A stretch of DNA of 64,000 nucleotides from Dichetophora obliterata. Its lineage: Eukaryota > Arthropoda > Insecta > Diptera > Sciomyzidae. Where the stretch lies: the NCBI GenBank assembly GCA_963920525.1, contig OY986435.1:262076962-262140961 (forward strand), written 5' to 3'. Position 1 is the stretch's first letter. Each line of letters starts with the position of its first letter. Below, in pieces: positions 10,611 through 21,300 of the stretch. The notes below the pieces were generated by a model that saw nothing but the letters and a program-made list of their open reading frames with translations, searched no databases and was not told the origin of the DNA. Position numbers and translations under genes: made by a program.

Positions 10611-11094
10611 ATAAAAACTTTTTAACAAAAAAAAAAAAAAAACCCACCGTCAAAACCACAACAAAATAAAAAGTAATTTTAAATTACTTTTCTTACTTAT
10701 TCTTGGTCAAATTTGATATATTATTTATATATAGTGATAAATTGGAAATCTTATTGTTATAATTTTTTTCTATTTTGTATTATTATCAAAAATATATTAA
10801 TTTCTCCATGAATATAAAACATTTAAAGTCGGCGCTTATATAATCAGACTTTTATAAAATAAACGCTCCGGCTTTAAATGTTTTATTTTCATGGAGAAAT
10901 TAATATAGTTATGATAATTATACAAAATAGAAAAAAATTTATAGTAATAAGATTTACAATTTAATAATATATATAAATAAATTAACAAATTTGACCAAGA
11001 ATTAATGTGAGAAGTAATTAAAAATTATTTTTTACTTTGTAGTGGTTTTGAAGTCGGTTGTTTTTTTTTTTTTTTTTTTTTGTTAAAAAGTTTT
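10611..11094. repeat. 480-bp foldback palindrome
   Basis: Two arms of about 230 bp are closely matching reverse complements. Each outer end reads AAAAACTTTTTAAC followed by a long A run. The shared inner blocks include TTCTTGGTCAAATTTG, TTTTTTCTATTTTGTAT and ATTAATTTCTCCATGAA, and the centre near 10850 is a ~30-base loop. The structure is a foldback element or a head-to-head duplication. No open frame. Confidence 0.8.
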
Positions 11095-11716
11095 TATTTA
11101 TTTTTGACATCAAATTAGACATCAGCGACCCCAAAAACCCCTTCGCACCAAATTTAGTACAAATCGGGTAACATTTTAAATTTTTGGCCACCTAATTGGA
11201 TCCGAAATTTCGTGTTTTTTTGGAGCGAGCGAGCGAAACTCCCATGGAACAGCTTGTTTGAAAAATGTTGGGTAGAGCATAACTTCTAAATGGGTTGACC
11301 GATTTTAAAACGGTTTTTTCTAAACTGCTCTACGCATCTTTTTTAACGCAAAACTCTACGCAAAAAGATCAAAGAACCAAGGCATGCGCCTTATACAAAC
11401 AAGGTTTGGTCTTTGACCTGTAAGGAAAGGGATAGATTTATTTAGAGGAATTGATTGGAACCATACGTGAATTATTGATTCGGCGAAACAACCGTGTAAG
11501 AAAATTTGAATTGCTTGTAAGCGAGGCTTGTGTTATGCCTTAACCTCAGCAAGCATTTCCAGCCCTTAGTTGTTCCTGTCCTTTAATTCCACATTTTCCA
11601 CAATTTAGTTGTGGATTTCTCTAATATTATTTCCTAACGAAGCCAAAATTTCGAAATTCTATTTATTTTTTAAGTTAGTTGAAAAAATATTTCCATATGT
11701 TTCGTTGTTGTTCGAA

Positions 11717-14205
11717 GCAATGGCTAAAGGCAGAGTGGAGACAAGAATGTCACTTCTATTGCCAGACGGAAGCTATGCGCTTAGAGAAGAGCAACGCACC
11801 AGTCATCTTCTAGAAACTCATTTCCCGGGCAGCACACCAGTAACTAAGTATGAGACAGCAGACAGACAGATTACTCCAAATCAAGAGGAATGGAAACTCG
11901 CAACGAGCATTTGTACTAAGGCGCGTCTAGATTGGGCACTCAGAACCTTTCAACCATTTAAATCAGCAGGTGTAGACGGCATCTTTCCTGCACTTCTACA
12001 AAAAGGTGCAGAAACTATATTGCCCCACCTAGTCAAAATAACTAGAAGCAGCCTTGCGCTGGGCTAATATCCCAAGGAAATAGAGAAGGGCCATAGTCAC
12101 CTTCATACCAAAAGTAGGGAAAATAGACTACACGTTACCAAAGTCGTTTAGTCCCATAACAATGGAAAAAGTAATAGATAACTATAAAAGAACTGAGATT
12201 CTGGAGAAGGCGCCAATGCACCCATGTCAACACGCGTATAGGGCGGGTAGGTCTACAGAGTCTGCTATATACCAGCTGGCAAGTAACATCCAGTCAGCTT
12301 TCAAAAACAAAGAAACCGTACTCTGTGCCATTCTAGAGGGAGGGAACCCATAGAGGGAGCCTTTGATAATACTTCTCACGAGGCTGTGAAGAAGTCCTTA
12401 CACAAAAAAGGAGTATACGATATGCAGAAACTAGAACTAGAATTGCAGAAACAAAAGCGAGCAACACCACTATAAGAATCAAAACAACAAAAGGCTGCCC
12501 ACAAGGCGGAGTCCTCTCTCCACTGCTGTGGAGTCTTGTTGTGGACGAATTATTATCGATGCTAATCGAGAATGGCATAAAATGTCAGGGTTACGCAGAC
12601 GACATCGCCTTAACAGCGAGAGGGAAGTTCGAAGATACACTCTGTAACCTGATACAGAGAGGACTGTCAGTAACAAAGGAATGGTGAAACACAGTGGGAT
12701 TAATTATCAACCCAGCGAAAACTACCATAGTACAAAAGAAGCCTGCCGAACCTCCGAACAATGAGAATGAATGGCACGGAAATTCCCTTCAAAGGAGAAG
12801 TAAAGTACCTGGGACTTACACTAGATTCAAAGCTTCTCTGGAGAAGACATGCAGAGGTAACTATAAACAAAGCAACGCGCGCACTCATGGTATGTAGGAT
12901 CCTGGCGGGGAAAAGCTGGGGTTGTAACCCAACAATTCTCCGCTGGATGTATACTATGATGGTGAGACCCATCCTCACCTATGGTACAATAGCATGGGCT
13001 GAGAGAACCAAGCTAACCACAATGAGAAATATGCTAACAAAGGTGCAGAGACTGGCCTGCGTATGCATCACAGGGGCCATGAGAGCTTGCCCTACAGCAG
13101 CACTAGAAGTTATTCTGGACCTAACACCTTTACACCTTGTCATAGAGGGAGTAGCCAAGCGAACTCTGTTATGCATTGCAAAAGAGGGGACAGGTTTAGG
13201 TAAAACTATCAGCAGTAGAGAGGAGGATATTGCAAAGCACACTCCCTACATCGATCTACCAAGAGACGATATAGTAAAAAGGTATAACTTCGAAAACACT
13301 TCGAAATTAAGCTTAGTACGAAGAAAGAGTGGGACAGCGAGATGATATCGCAAGTCAGGAAACTACACAGTATATCATGGTATACGGATGGCTCCGAGAC
13401 ATTGGAAGGTATAGGCGCAGGGGTGTACGGGCCAAGAACCAAGCACTTTGTACCTATGGGGACAACACCCCGTATCTTCCAAGCGGAAATCCTAGCAATA
13501 CAGCTGTGTGCACAATTCAATCTGGACCGTAAATACAAAGGTCAGGATATAGTTGTGATGTCAGACAGCCCAGCAGCAATCAAAGCATTAGTTTTCTGTG
13601 AAATATCATCGAAAATAACATGGGAATGCCTAAAAAAACTCAACGAACTAGGCAAGAATAACACTGTTACTATACTTTGGGTCCCAGGACACAAAGGAAT
13701 ACAGAGTAACAAAGAAGCCTATGGTCTAGAGCGACAAGGTGCAGCCACAAAATTTAGAGGACCAGAACCATTCTGCGGATTGGGCACACATTCTTTAAAA
13801 GAAGAACTAAGAAGGGAGGAGAGGCATAAACGTTCCAACCTTTGGAAAAGCCTTCCAAAGCTAAGACAATCCAAATTGCTCCTCAGAGATTTTAACACTC
13901 GGAGAGAAAAATTGTGCATAAGCTTGGGCAAATCGAATCTAAGGATTCTAAAGGGGTTCCTTACAGGACACTGTAAACTCAAATACCACCTGATGAAATT
14001 GGACATAGAAACCGATAGTAACTGCCGTTTCTGTGAAGAAACAGAGGAGACTCCAACGCACCTACTTACAAACTGCGACGCCATGGTTCGCAGACGTAAA
14101 CTAGTACTAGGGACCTATGACCTGAGTCTAGAGCAGGTTTCATCCCTTGAACCTAAGAATATTCTCAAATTCATTAGAGAAATAGGGTTGGATGAAATAC
14201 TGTAA
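11717..14205 (+). pseudogene. Broken LOA-like reverse transcriptase/RNase H
   Basis: Reading frames at about 11717-12067, 12162-12353, 12480-12690, 12761-13345 and 13342-14205 together cover the RT thumb to C-terminus of a LOA-like polyprotein. Recognisable are FKSAGVDGIFPALLQKG, KGCPQGGVLSPLLWS, YADDIALTARG (YADD intact), RNase H WYTDGSETLEGIGAGVYG, QAEILAIQ, VMSDSPAAIKAL, WVPGHKGIQSNKEA and the zinc-binding CRFCEETEETPTHLLTNC. Compared with the sister copy there is a small duplication near 12340, a ~30-base deletion near 12420 and several frameshifts. It cannot make a full protein. Confidence 0.85.
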
Positions 14206-14676
14206 TCCGCAATCCCAGCGGAGCTTTGAGAAGGAGGTACAATATATCTCATTTAGGTCGCAGTACGCATCTCCACCATACACGCAGAGAAAAAAAACAT
14301 AGTTACAACAACCATGTTTATGATTGTTGCTAACATGTTCTTGAACATATAATATTTTCTTTGATCATGATAAAATGATTACAACAATCATATTAAGAAA
14401 AGGATTCTTTTTTTGTAGGAACCAAAATATTATTGAAACAATCATTATTCTCTTATTGGGTCAAAAATAGAATGAGTGCAACAACTATATTATGAATTTA
14501 TTTTTAGGATCCAGAATATTATCGAAAAAATGATTTAATTTTTTTTTTATTTTCATGCACTCCAATTTCCACAGCTATTAATTAAGATATCTCCAAAGGT
14601 TTTCCATTAAGTAGGCCGAACAGAAATATTAAATTCAATTGAAAAATCTTCTTGATAAAATTTTCTGTCCGAGCTG

Positions 14677-14730
14677 GGGTTTGAACCGCGACTTTTTCGC
14701 TTACGAGCCACGCACACTACCAGTAAGCCA
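14677..14730 (-). promoter_or_regulatory. tRNA-like Pol III A/B boxes inside MITE
   Basis: On the minus strand an A-box match TGGCTTACTGG (14730-14720) is followed 43 nt downstream by a B-box match GGTTCAAACCC (14687-14677), the spacing found inside tRNA genes. The acceptor and T stems do not pair properly, so this is not a functional tRNA. It could be a captured tRNA fossil, a SINE head or chance. Confidence 0.4.
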
Positions 14731-14997
14731 CAGCCGCTACTACCGCTCGCCTGACTTATGCCATTCATAAGCATGGTACATTAAGTGCATTGTCACAAAA
14801 ATAGCAATATTTGTGATAGACAAAATATGGTCAGAATTGCGAAATATGTTTACGATAAATAGAAACATGTTTGCTGCAATTAAAGTCGAAAATGACACTT
14901 TTCTGCGTGCGGTTTTTAGGATAAGGCGATTGAAAACAAAACACAATAATTGAACAGTTGACAAACGAAACAGCACGTAGCCAGGAATCGATAAAAC

Positions 14998-15052
14998 TTA
15001 TTGTGTCTGAATGAAGTGAAAGTTTTTCCTGCGAACTGTTCAGACACAATAA
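14998..15052. repeat. Perfect 14-bp hairpin stem
   Basis: TTATTGTGTCTGAA at 14998-15011 and its exact reverse complement at 15039-15052 flank a 27-base loop within the MITE centre. It is the strongest local stem in the element. Confidence 0.6.
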
Positions 15053-15429
15053 ATTCCTTCGATTTTTGGTTATGATCTGCTTCGTTTGCCAACAAGCAAA
15101 GAATAGTTTAGACAAACATTCAAAATTCTAATATGTTTGTCTCTATAATAATATTTACATTTATCATGATTGACAGAACTACAACATTTTTGTTGCAACT
15201 AATAGTTGAGGCAATCATAGTATGTTCACGATTTCAATGATGTTATGATTTCAACTATTATGTTATTTTTGGTACAACCATTAGTAAATAATGACTTTAT
15301 TAAGGCAAAAGTTTGTGTTTGCAGAAATAATACAATAATTTTATTAAAAAAATTATTATTGCAGTAATCATGTCTCAACCATGTCTTTTCTCTGCGTGTA
15401 CAAAATTAACATTAACATTCGTTGTTGTT

Positions 15430-16483
15430 GTTGTTTGCTGAATTCACTTTGCTTCAGCTTACTGCTTCTTATTGCTTTTGTTGTGCAAACAAAAAAATTT
15501 ATGTATCTGTCAAAAAACCGATCATCAAGGAAGGACAAATTCGCGTTTGGTTGTCAGTCAGTGTACGATAAGAAAGATCAATAATAGTGAAAAGTGCTAG
15601 TGTTTCGAATATTTCGCATAAAGTCTTATTAATTGATTATTAATTTGGCGTTTTTGTACCTTTTATATTATAATTAATTTATATTAATCTGATGACAATT
15701 TATCGAAGCATTCAAATTTCTATACAAACAAAACAAAAATATATATACATATAGAGTGTCCAGTGTAAGAGTACGCATATTTACGGAGGTGAAAGAGCTG
15801 GTCGAGTGAAGCAAAAAATCGTTTGGAAGGGGGAGGGGGTCGATTTTCGCACAGTTAGGCGTTCAACGGGATCAACTGTTATTTCATGACTTTGATGCAT
15901 ACTATTGTTCAGGGTTTTAATTGCTGCTGCCAAATTAGCAAAAGCATCAAAGTTTTTACGTTGGCTGCACTTTAGCAATTTATTTTGCAATTTTCCATAA
16001 ATAAATTTTCCTTCGGCTGCAAACTACGAAAGAAACAAATAGTTTCAGCGGCAGCGAGCGTTCGGTTTTTCAGTCGTGCTGTAATTTTGGAACATTATCG
16101 AAGCCACAGCAACAGCAAGCTATAGCATTTTGAAGTCGTCTTCTTGCTGTTGCTGTCGCACTGCACAAAATTTATAAGAAACTAGGTGTGTTTCTGTACT
16201 CTCCACTGTATAAGATTTGTGTAACTTCTGGTAAGCTCGAACTGAGAGAGTAAAAATTAAAATTGAGAATATTGGAAAAAGTACATAAACAGCTTCTAGC
16301 AAGTTTCGAGCACAAAATAGCTGATTCTGACAGCAGACGAGTCAAACGTAAATCGCGCCAATTAAAATTGTCGTAATTTTGCTTGTAAAGTAATTTTTTT
16401 AAGCTATAAAATCGTGCCAAACGTAAAAAACGCCAGTAAAAATTATCAATTTGATTGTGAAGTAAAGTTGTTTTAAGCCATTG
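15430..16483. other. Spacer with dispersed repeat, hairpin, tandem duplication
   Basis: No gene recognised. Noted structures are a dispersed repeat copy at about 15755-15915, a perfect 13-bp stem CAGCAACAGCAAG (16107-16119 with 16143-16155), and a degenerate tandem duplication of about 75 bases (16340-16480) marked by two CAAACGTAAA...TTAAGC copies. Confidence 0.45.
15755..15915 (+). repeat. Unclassified dispersed repeat, copy A
   Basis: About 150 bases match the segment at 63262-63415 in the same orientation: GAGTACGCATATTTACGG here against AGCGTACGAATATTTACGG there, then GGTGAAAGA, AAGCAAAAAA, GGGTCGATTTTC/GGGTCTATTTTC and ATGACTTTGAT.CATACTATTGTTC. Both begin just after a TATATA-rich stretch. 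No coding potential. Confidence 0.6.
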
Positions 16484-16612
16484 TGTAATTATTTGGTTTG
16501 GTTGGTTTAGATGGTGATTCTACATGCAAGTAGGATCCAAGTAGTTCTAGTGACCCGTTTTGATACCATAACCTCGTGTTTCTGTTGGTTGACTGGATAG
16601 CGCACTGCTAGG

Positions 16613-17940
16613 TTATAACCATCCGGTAAGATTGATGAACGTTAGGAGATTGTTGATTTTTGTTGTTGAGAGTTCCTCTAGGTTGCTGAGGAAGGGCCTG
16701 CCAAGCGTTGTTAGTCTGGACCTGGCCAGGGCCTGGCAGGTGCACAGAAAGTGTGTAAGTCTTTCTTTTTCATTTGGTTCATCGCAGCTGCGACAGTGGA
16801 TGTTGAAAGGTAGTCCAATTCTCTCGGCATGAACTCCGATGCACCAGTGACCCGTAATAATAGCCGTTAATCTGGCTATGTCGTTCCGGGGCTTTGAGAG
16901 AATCTGTTGAGTTCTGCCTATGTTGTAAAGGGGCCATATTTTTCTTGATGTGTTGCAGGTTGGTAGTTCTCTCCATCTACGACCGGCTATGGTTAAGTAG
17001 TAAGAACGAATTCCTCCCTTGACTGTGTTCAGTGGAACTTCGACTGGTTCCGCTCTGGAAACGTCAAGGGAAGAACCCCGCCCAGCCAATTCATCCGCCT
17101 TTTCATTACCATAAATGTTCCTATGGCCGGGAACCCAGATTATGGTAATGCTAAGTTGGTAACTTAGCCGGGCCAGTTCATCCTTACACTGCCTTACCAG
17201 TTTCGAGTTGGTACTGATCGCAGCTAAAGATTTAACGGCAGCTTGGCTATCCGTCAGAATAGCTGCGTTAAGGTGATTGGTGTTAGCTCTCCTTAGGGTG
17301 CGACAAGCTTCTCTTATTGATAAAAGCTCGGCCTGAAAGACCCTGGCTGAGTTTGGTAGACGAAAAGAGTCCGGCACCCCCAGTTTCTCAGAGTATATAC
17401 CCGCTCCCACTCCGCACTCCATCTTGGAGCCATCCGTGTAAAAGGACACATCGAAGGCTAGATCAATTCCCCCATTGCGCCATTCCACCCTGGTGGGAAA
17501 CTTGGTTGTAAAGGATTTCGTGAAGTCGAGTTTGGGAGTGTCGTAGTCCGTTTTTCCAGGAATCAGTTCCCGAGGTAGCGGATTAAGAATGTTGCTGTGT
17601 CCATATGGCCTATTTCGCCAGTTGTACGACTCTCTGAGTCTGACTGCACTGTTTGTTGCAGTAAGCTTAATGTGTACATCTATGGGGAGTAAATGTGTCA
17701 GGACATTAAGTGCATGAGTGGGGCATGAGCGAATACCCCCTGTGATACCTACGCATGCGGATCGCTGGATCCGGGCTAGTTTTGTTGTGTTGTATGCTTT
17801 ATTCAGTGCAGGCCACCATACTAGTGCACCATACGCCAAGATAGGTCGCACTACCGTTGTGTATAGCCATAAGAGCATTTTTGGTTGAAGACCCCATTTT
17901 CTACCAAAGGTTTTTTGCAGGCGTAGAAGGCAATGCAGAC
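16613..17940 (-). pseudogene. 3' part of LINE: RT end, RNase H, zinc motif
   Basis: An open frame of about 420 residues continues upstream to the insertion point of the nested LINE. It begins in the RT connection (LWLYTTVVRPILAYGALVWW). RNase H follows with all acidic landmarks (SFYTDGSKMECGVGAGIYS, FQAELLSIREACR, AILTDSQAAVKSL, IIWVPGHRNIYGNEKADELA), then a C-terminal CRSCDEPNEKERLTHFLC zinc-binding motif. RNase H removes RNA from the RNA:DNA hybrid during target-primed reverse transcription. The frame is well preserved, but the gene is separated from its catalytic palm by the 3-kb insertion. Confidence 0.8.
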
Positions 17941-17953
17941 CTTCTTGATCCTT

Positions 17954-20900
17954 AATGTTAATGTTAATGTTAATGTTGTGTGGTGGAGATGCGTACTGCG
18001 ACCTAAATGAGATCTATTGTACCTCCTTCTCAAAGCTCCGCTGGGTTTGCGGATTACAGAATTTCATCCAGCCCTATTTCTCTAATGAATTTGAGAATAT
18101 TCTTAGGTTCAAGGGATGAAACCTGCTCTAGACTCAGCTCATAATTCCCCAGTGCTAGTTTACGCCTGCGAGCCACGGCGTCGCAGTTTGTAAGTAGGTG
18201 TATTGGAGTCTCCTCTGCTTTTTCACAGAAACGGCAGTTACTATCGGTCTCTATGCCCAATTTCATCAGGTGGTATTTCAGTTTACAGTGTCCTGTAAGG
18301 AACCCCGTTAGAATCCTAAGATTCGGTTTGCCTAAGCTTATGCACAATTTTGCTCTCCGAGTGTTAAAATCTCTGAGGAGCAATTTGGATTGTCTTAGCT
18401 TTGGGAGGCTTTTCCAAAGGTTTGAACGTTTATGCCTCTCCTCCCTTCTTAGTTCTTCTTTTATAGAATGTGTGCCCAATCCGCAGAATGGTTCTGGTCC
18501 TATAAATTTTGTGGCTGCACCCTGTCGCGCTAGACCATCGGCTTCTTCGTTACCCTGTATTCCTTTGTGTCCTGGGACCCAAAGTATAGTAACAGTGTTA
18601 TTCTTGCCTAGCTCGTTGAGTTTTGTTAGGCATTCCCATGTTATTCTCGATGATATCTCACAGGAAACTAATGCTTTGATTGCTGCTTGGCTGTCTGACA
18701 TCACAACTATATCCTGACCTTTGTATTTACGGTCCAGATTGAATTGTGCACACAGCTGTATTGCTAGGATTTCCGCTTGGAAGATACTGGGTGTTGTCCC
18801 CATAGGTTCAAAGTGCTTGGTTCTTGGCCCGTACACCCCTGCGCCTATACCTTCCAATGTCTTGGACCCATCTGTATACCATGCTATACTATGTGGTTTC
18901 TTAACTTGCGATATCATCTCGCTGTCCCACTCTTTCTTGGTACTAAGCTTAAATCCGAAGTGTTTTTCGAAGTTATACCTTTTTACTATATCGTCTCTTG
19001 GTAGATCGATGTAGGGAGTCTGCTTTGCAATATCCTCCTTCTCTCTACTGCTGATAGTTTTACCTAAACCTGTCCCCTCTTTTGCAATGCCCAGCAGAGT
19101 TCGCTTGGCTACTCCCTCTATGACAAGGTGTAAGGGTGTTAGGTCCAGAATTACTTCTAGTGCTGCTGTAGGGCATGTCCTCATGGCCCCTGTGATGCAT
19201 ACACAGGCCAGTCTCTGCACCTTTGTTAGCATATTCCTCATTGTGGTTAGCTTGGTTCTCTCAGCCCATGCTATTGCACCATATGTGAGGATGGGTCTCA
19301 CCATCATGGTATACATCCAGCGGAGAATTGTTGGGTTACAACCCCAGCTTTTCCCCGCCAGGCTCCTACATACCATGAGTGCGCGCGTTGCTTTGTTTAT
19401 AGTTACCTCTGCATGTCTTCTCCAGAGAAGCTTTGAATCTAGTGTAAGTCCCAGATACTTTACTTCTCCTTTGAAGGGAATTTCAGTGCCATCCATTCTC
19501 ATTGTTCGGAGGTTTGGCAGGCTTCTTTTGTTAGTAAAAGGTACTATGGTGGTTTTCGCTGGGTTGATACTTAATCCCACCGTGTTACACCACTCCTTTG
19601 TTACTGACAGTCCTCTCTGTATCAGGTTACAGAGTGTATCCTCGAACTTCCCTCTCGCTATTAAGGCGATGTCGTCTGCGTAACCCTGACATTTTATGCC
19701 ATTCTCGGTTAGCATCGTTAATAATTCGTCCACAACAAGACTCCACAGCAGTGGAGAAAGGACTCCGCCTTGTGGGCAGCCTTTTGTTGTTTTGATTCTT
19801 TTAGTGGTGTTGCCCACTTTTGTTTCTGCAGTTCTAGTGCTAAGCATTTGGCATATCCATCTGCTGAGCATATCACTTACTCCTTTTTTATGTAGAGACT
19901 TCTTCACAGCTTCGTGAGAAGTATTATCAAAGGCTCCCTCTATGTCTAGAAAGGCACAGAGTACGGTTTCTTTGTTTTTGAAAGCTGACTGGATGTTACT
20001 AGCCAACTGGTATAGAGCAGATTCTGTAGATCTACCCGCCCTATACGCGTGTTGACATGGGTGCATTGGTGCCTTCTCCAGAATCTCAGTTCTTAAATAG
20101 TTATCTATTACCTTTTCCATTGTTTTAAGTACAAATGAGGTAAGGCTAATGGGTCTAAACGACTTTGATAGCGTGTAGTCTATTTTCCCTACTTTTGGTA
20201 TGAAGGTGACTATCGCCCTTCTCCATTTCCTTGGGATATAGCCCAGAGCAAGGCTGCTTCTAGTTATTTTTACTAGGTGAGGCAATATAGTTTCTGCACC
20301 TTTTTGTAGAAGTGCAGGAAAGATGCCGTCTACACCTGCTGACTTGAATGGTTGAAAGGTTCTGAGTGCCCAATCTAGACGAGCCTTAGTACAAATGCTC
20401 GTTGCGAGTTTCCATTCTTCTTGATTTGGAGTAATCTGCCTGTCTGCTGTCTCATACTCAGTTACCGGTGTGCTGCCCGGGAAATGAGTTTCTAGAAGGT
20501 GACTGGCTCGTTGCTCTTCTCTAAGCGTATAGCTTCCGTCTGGCAATAGAAGTGACATTCTTGTCTCCACTTTGCCTTTAGCCATTGCTTTGTGTATCCT
20601 GGCTGCGGCTGGCGTGGAAGAAATGTCTTCGCAGAAAGTTCTAAAGCTTTGTCTTTTGGCTTTTCTGATTTCTTTATTGTACTCCGTTAGAGTCGCCTTG
20701 TAGTTGTGCCATTCTCCGTTGCGCTTTGCGGCATTAAAACTACATCGCACCTTCTTTCGGAGTCTGGTTAACTCAGCGCTCCACCAAGGAGTATGTTTTG
20801 TTCTTGCCTTGTGCCCTGTTGGGCAGCTAGATTCGTAGGCATTATATACTGCATTGTTTACCTGCTCTACATAGCATTCAAGTTCTAGGATGTTACTAAT

Positions 20901-20966
20901 TCTACTCCTAGCTTTTACGCTCTGTAGGTTTTCTTTCAGGGTGTTGGTGTAGTTGTCCCAACAAGA
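17954..20966 (-). mobile_element. LOA-like LINE, 5'-truncated, frame open
   Basis: The perfect 11-bp TSD (plus-strand TCTTGATCCTT at 17943-17953 and 20967-20977) delimits a 3,013-bp insertion into another LINE of the same orientation. The 3' tail is the hexamer repeat TTAATG/CATTAA (17954-17977). The coding region is open over its whole length, unlike the plus-strand copy at 11713-15417, so it is the younger of the two. Confidence 0.9.
18054..20750 (-). CDS. LOA-like LINE polyprotein: RT and RNase H
   Basis: An 898-codon open frame that continues in frame upstream to the element's truncated end (HTPWWSAELTRLRKK precedes it), so 20750 is not a true start. Domains: RT with GVDGIFPALLQKG (about 140), FRPISLTSFVLKTMEK, LCAFLDIEGAFDNTSH (motif A), GCPQGGVLSPLLWS (motif B) and GYADDIALIARG (about 358); RNase H from WYTDGSKTLEGIGAGVYG (about 623) through VMSDSQAAIKAL to WVPGHKGIQGNEEADGLA; and a final CRFCEKAEETPIHLLTNC. 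All catalytic Asp residues are present. The endonuclease is missing, so the copy is dead for autonomous insertion despite its intact frame. Confidence 0.9.
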   Translation of the reverse strand: MRCSFNAAKRNGEWHNYKATLTEYNKEIRKAKRQSFRTFCEDISSTPAAARIHKAMAKGKVETRMSLLLPDGSYTLREEQRASHLLETHFPGSTPVTEYETADRQITPNQEEWKLATSICTKARLDWALRTFQPFKSAGVDGIFPALLQKGAETILPHLVKITRSSLALGYIPRKWRRAIVTFIPKVGKIDYTLSKSFRPISLTSFVLKTMEKVIDNYLRTEILEKAPMHPCQHAYRAGRSTESALYQLASNIQSAFKNKETVLCAFLDIEGAFDNTSHEAVKKSLHKKGVSDMLSRWICQMLSTRTAETKVGNTTKRIKTTKGCPQGGVLSPLLWSLVVDELLTMLTENGIKCQGYADDIALIARGKFEDTLCNLIQRGLSVTKEWCNTVGLSINPAKTTIVPFTNKRSLPNLRTMRMDGTEIPFKGEVKYLGLTLDSKLLWRRHAEVTINKATRALMVCRSLAGKSWGCNPTILRWMYTMMVRPILTYGAIAWAERTKLTTMRNMLTKVQRLACVCITGAMRTCPTAALEVILDLTPLHLVIEGVAKRTLLGIAKEGTGLGKTISSREKEDIAKQTPYIDLPRDDIVKRYNFEKHFGFKLSTKKEWDSEMISQVKKPHSIAWYTDGSKTLEGIGAGVYGPRTKHFEPMGTTPSIFQAEILAIQLCAQFNLDRKYKGQDIVVMSDSQAAIKALVSCEISSRITWECLTKLNELGKNNTVTILWVPGHKGIQGNEEADGLARQGAATKFIGPEPFCGLGTHSIKEELRREERHKRSNLWKSLPKLRQSKLLLRDFNTRRAKLCISLGKPNLRILTGFLTGHCKLKYHLMKLGIETDSNCRFCEKAEETPIHLLTNCDAVARRRKLALGNYELSLEQVSSLEPKNILKFIREIGLDEIL

Positions 20967-20977
20967 TCTTGATCCTT

Positions 20978-21300
20978 TGTTCGATGTTAGTTTTACAGCT
21001 TAGCTTAGAATCCAGAATGACACCTAGATATTTTGCGCTACTGGATAGTGTAAGAGGTTGGTTGTTGAGCTTCGGAAGGACAAATTGTGGCGCTTTGGTT
21101 TTTGTGGTGAATAACATCAGTTCCGTCTTGCTAGGGTTAACTCCTAGGCCGCACCTGGTAGCCCAGACACTGAGTTTTCCCAAAGCAACCTCCAATAGCT
21201 CACTGAGCGTAGAGGGGAACAGTCCTGACACCATAACAACCACGTCGTCTGCATAAGCCACCACTTTGACCCCATTGCAATTTAGTGTATTAAGAAATTC
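20978..21300 (-). pseudogene. 5' part of same LINE: RT palm fragment
   Basis: The minus strand encodes KVVAYADDVVVMVSG, LGVNPSKTELMLFT and KYLGVILDSKLSCKTNIEQR, that is RT motif C through the thumb start. It stops at the AAGGATCAAGA TSD of the nested LINE and resumes at 17942 with KKVCIAFYACKK. The element begins inside motif C, so it was truncated when it inserted. Confidence 0.8.

Larger units (their letters stand above)
14281..15398. mobile_element. 1.1-kb foldback MITE, TA target site
   Basis: Left end CACGCAGAGAAAAAAAACAT and right end (reverse complement) CACGCAGAGAAAAGACATGG form imperfect TIRs, flanked by TA (14279-14280, 15399-15400). Removing the insert rebuilds a LINE 3' end matching the sister copy (CACCATACAAAATTAAC versus CACCACACAACATTAAC), which confirms the boundaries. 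The interior is full of short alternating motifs such as ACAACAATCAT and its complement in both halves, so the single strand should fold extensively. No transposase. The loop region carries a tRNA-like box pair and a 14-bp hairpin. Confidence 0.8.
11713..15417 (+). mobile_element. LOA-like LINE, 5'-truncated, holding a MITE
   Basis: A second copy of the LINE at 17954-20966, in the opposite orientation. The perfect 12-bp TSD TTCGTTGTTGTT lies at 11701-11712 and 15418-15429. Homology to the sister copy starts at AGCAATGGCTAAAGG, so about the first third of the ORF is missing. The 3' end after the MITE is an AACATT repeat tail, as in the sister copy. Interruption by a 1.1-kb MITE (14281-15398) sits only ~17 bases before the tail end. 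Confidence 0.85.
16495..21300 (-). mobile_element. RNase H LINE split by a LOA-like LINE
   Basis: A 5'-truncated minus-strand LINE with the perfect 11-bp TSD TGTAATTATTT at 16484-16494 and 21301-21311. The RT palm (YADDVVVMV) lies at 20978-21300 and the rest (RT end, RNase H, zinc motif) at 16600-17942. A second LINE sits between them. Protein similarity to the LOA copies is partial (RNase H and final CCHC), so it is a distinct family of the LOA/I/R1 group. The 3' UTR is short and the tail is AAACC-rich. Confidence 0.85.

Noticed and set aside
14677..14730. Functional tRNA gene
   Set aside because: A and B boxes match, but the acceptor and T stems do not pair, and it lies inside a MITE.
18253..19917. 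Plus-strand open frames opposite the LOA-like polyprotein
   Set aside because: They are antisense shadows of the minus-strand RT/RNase H gene; the same holds for frames opposite the other LINE ORFs.
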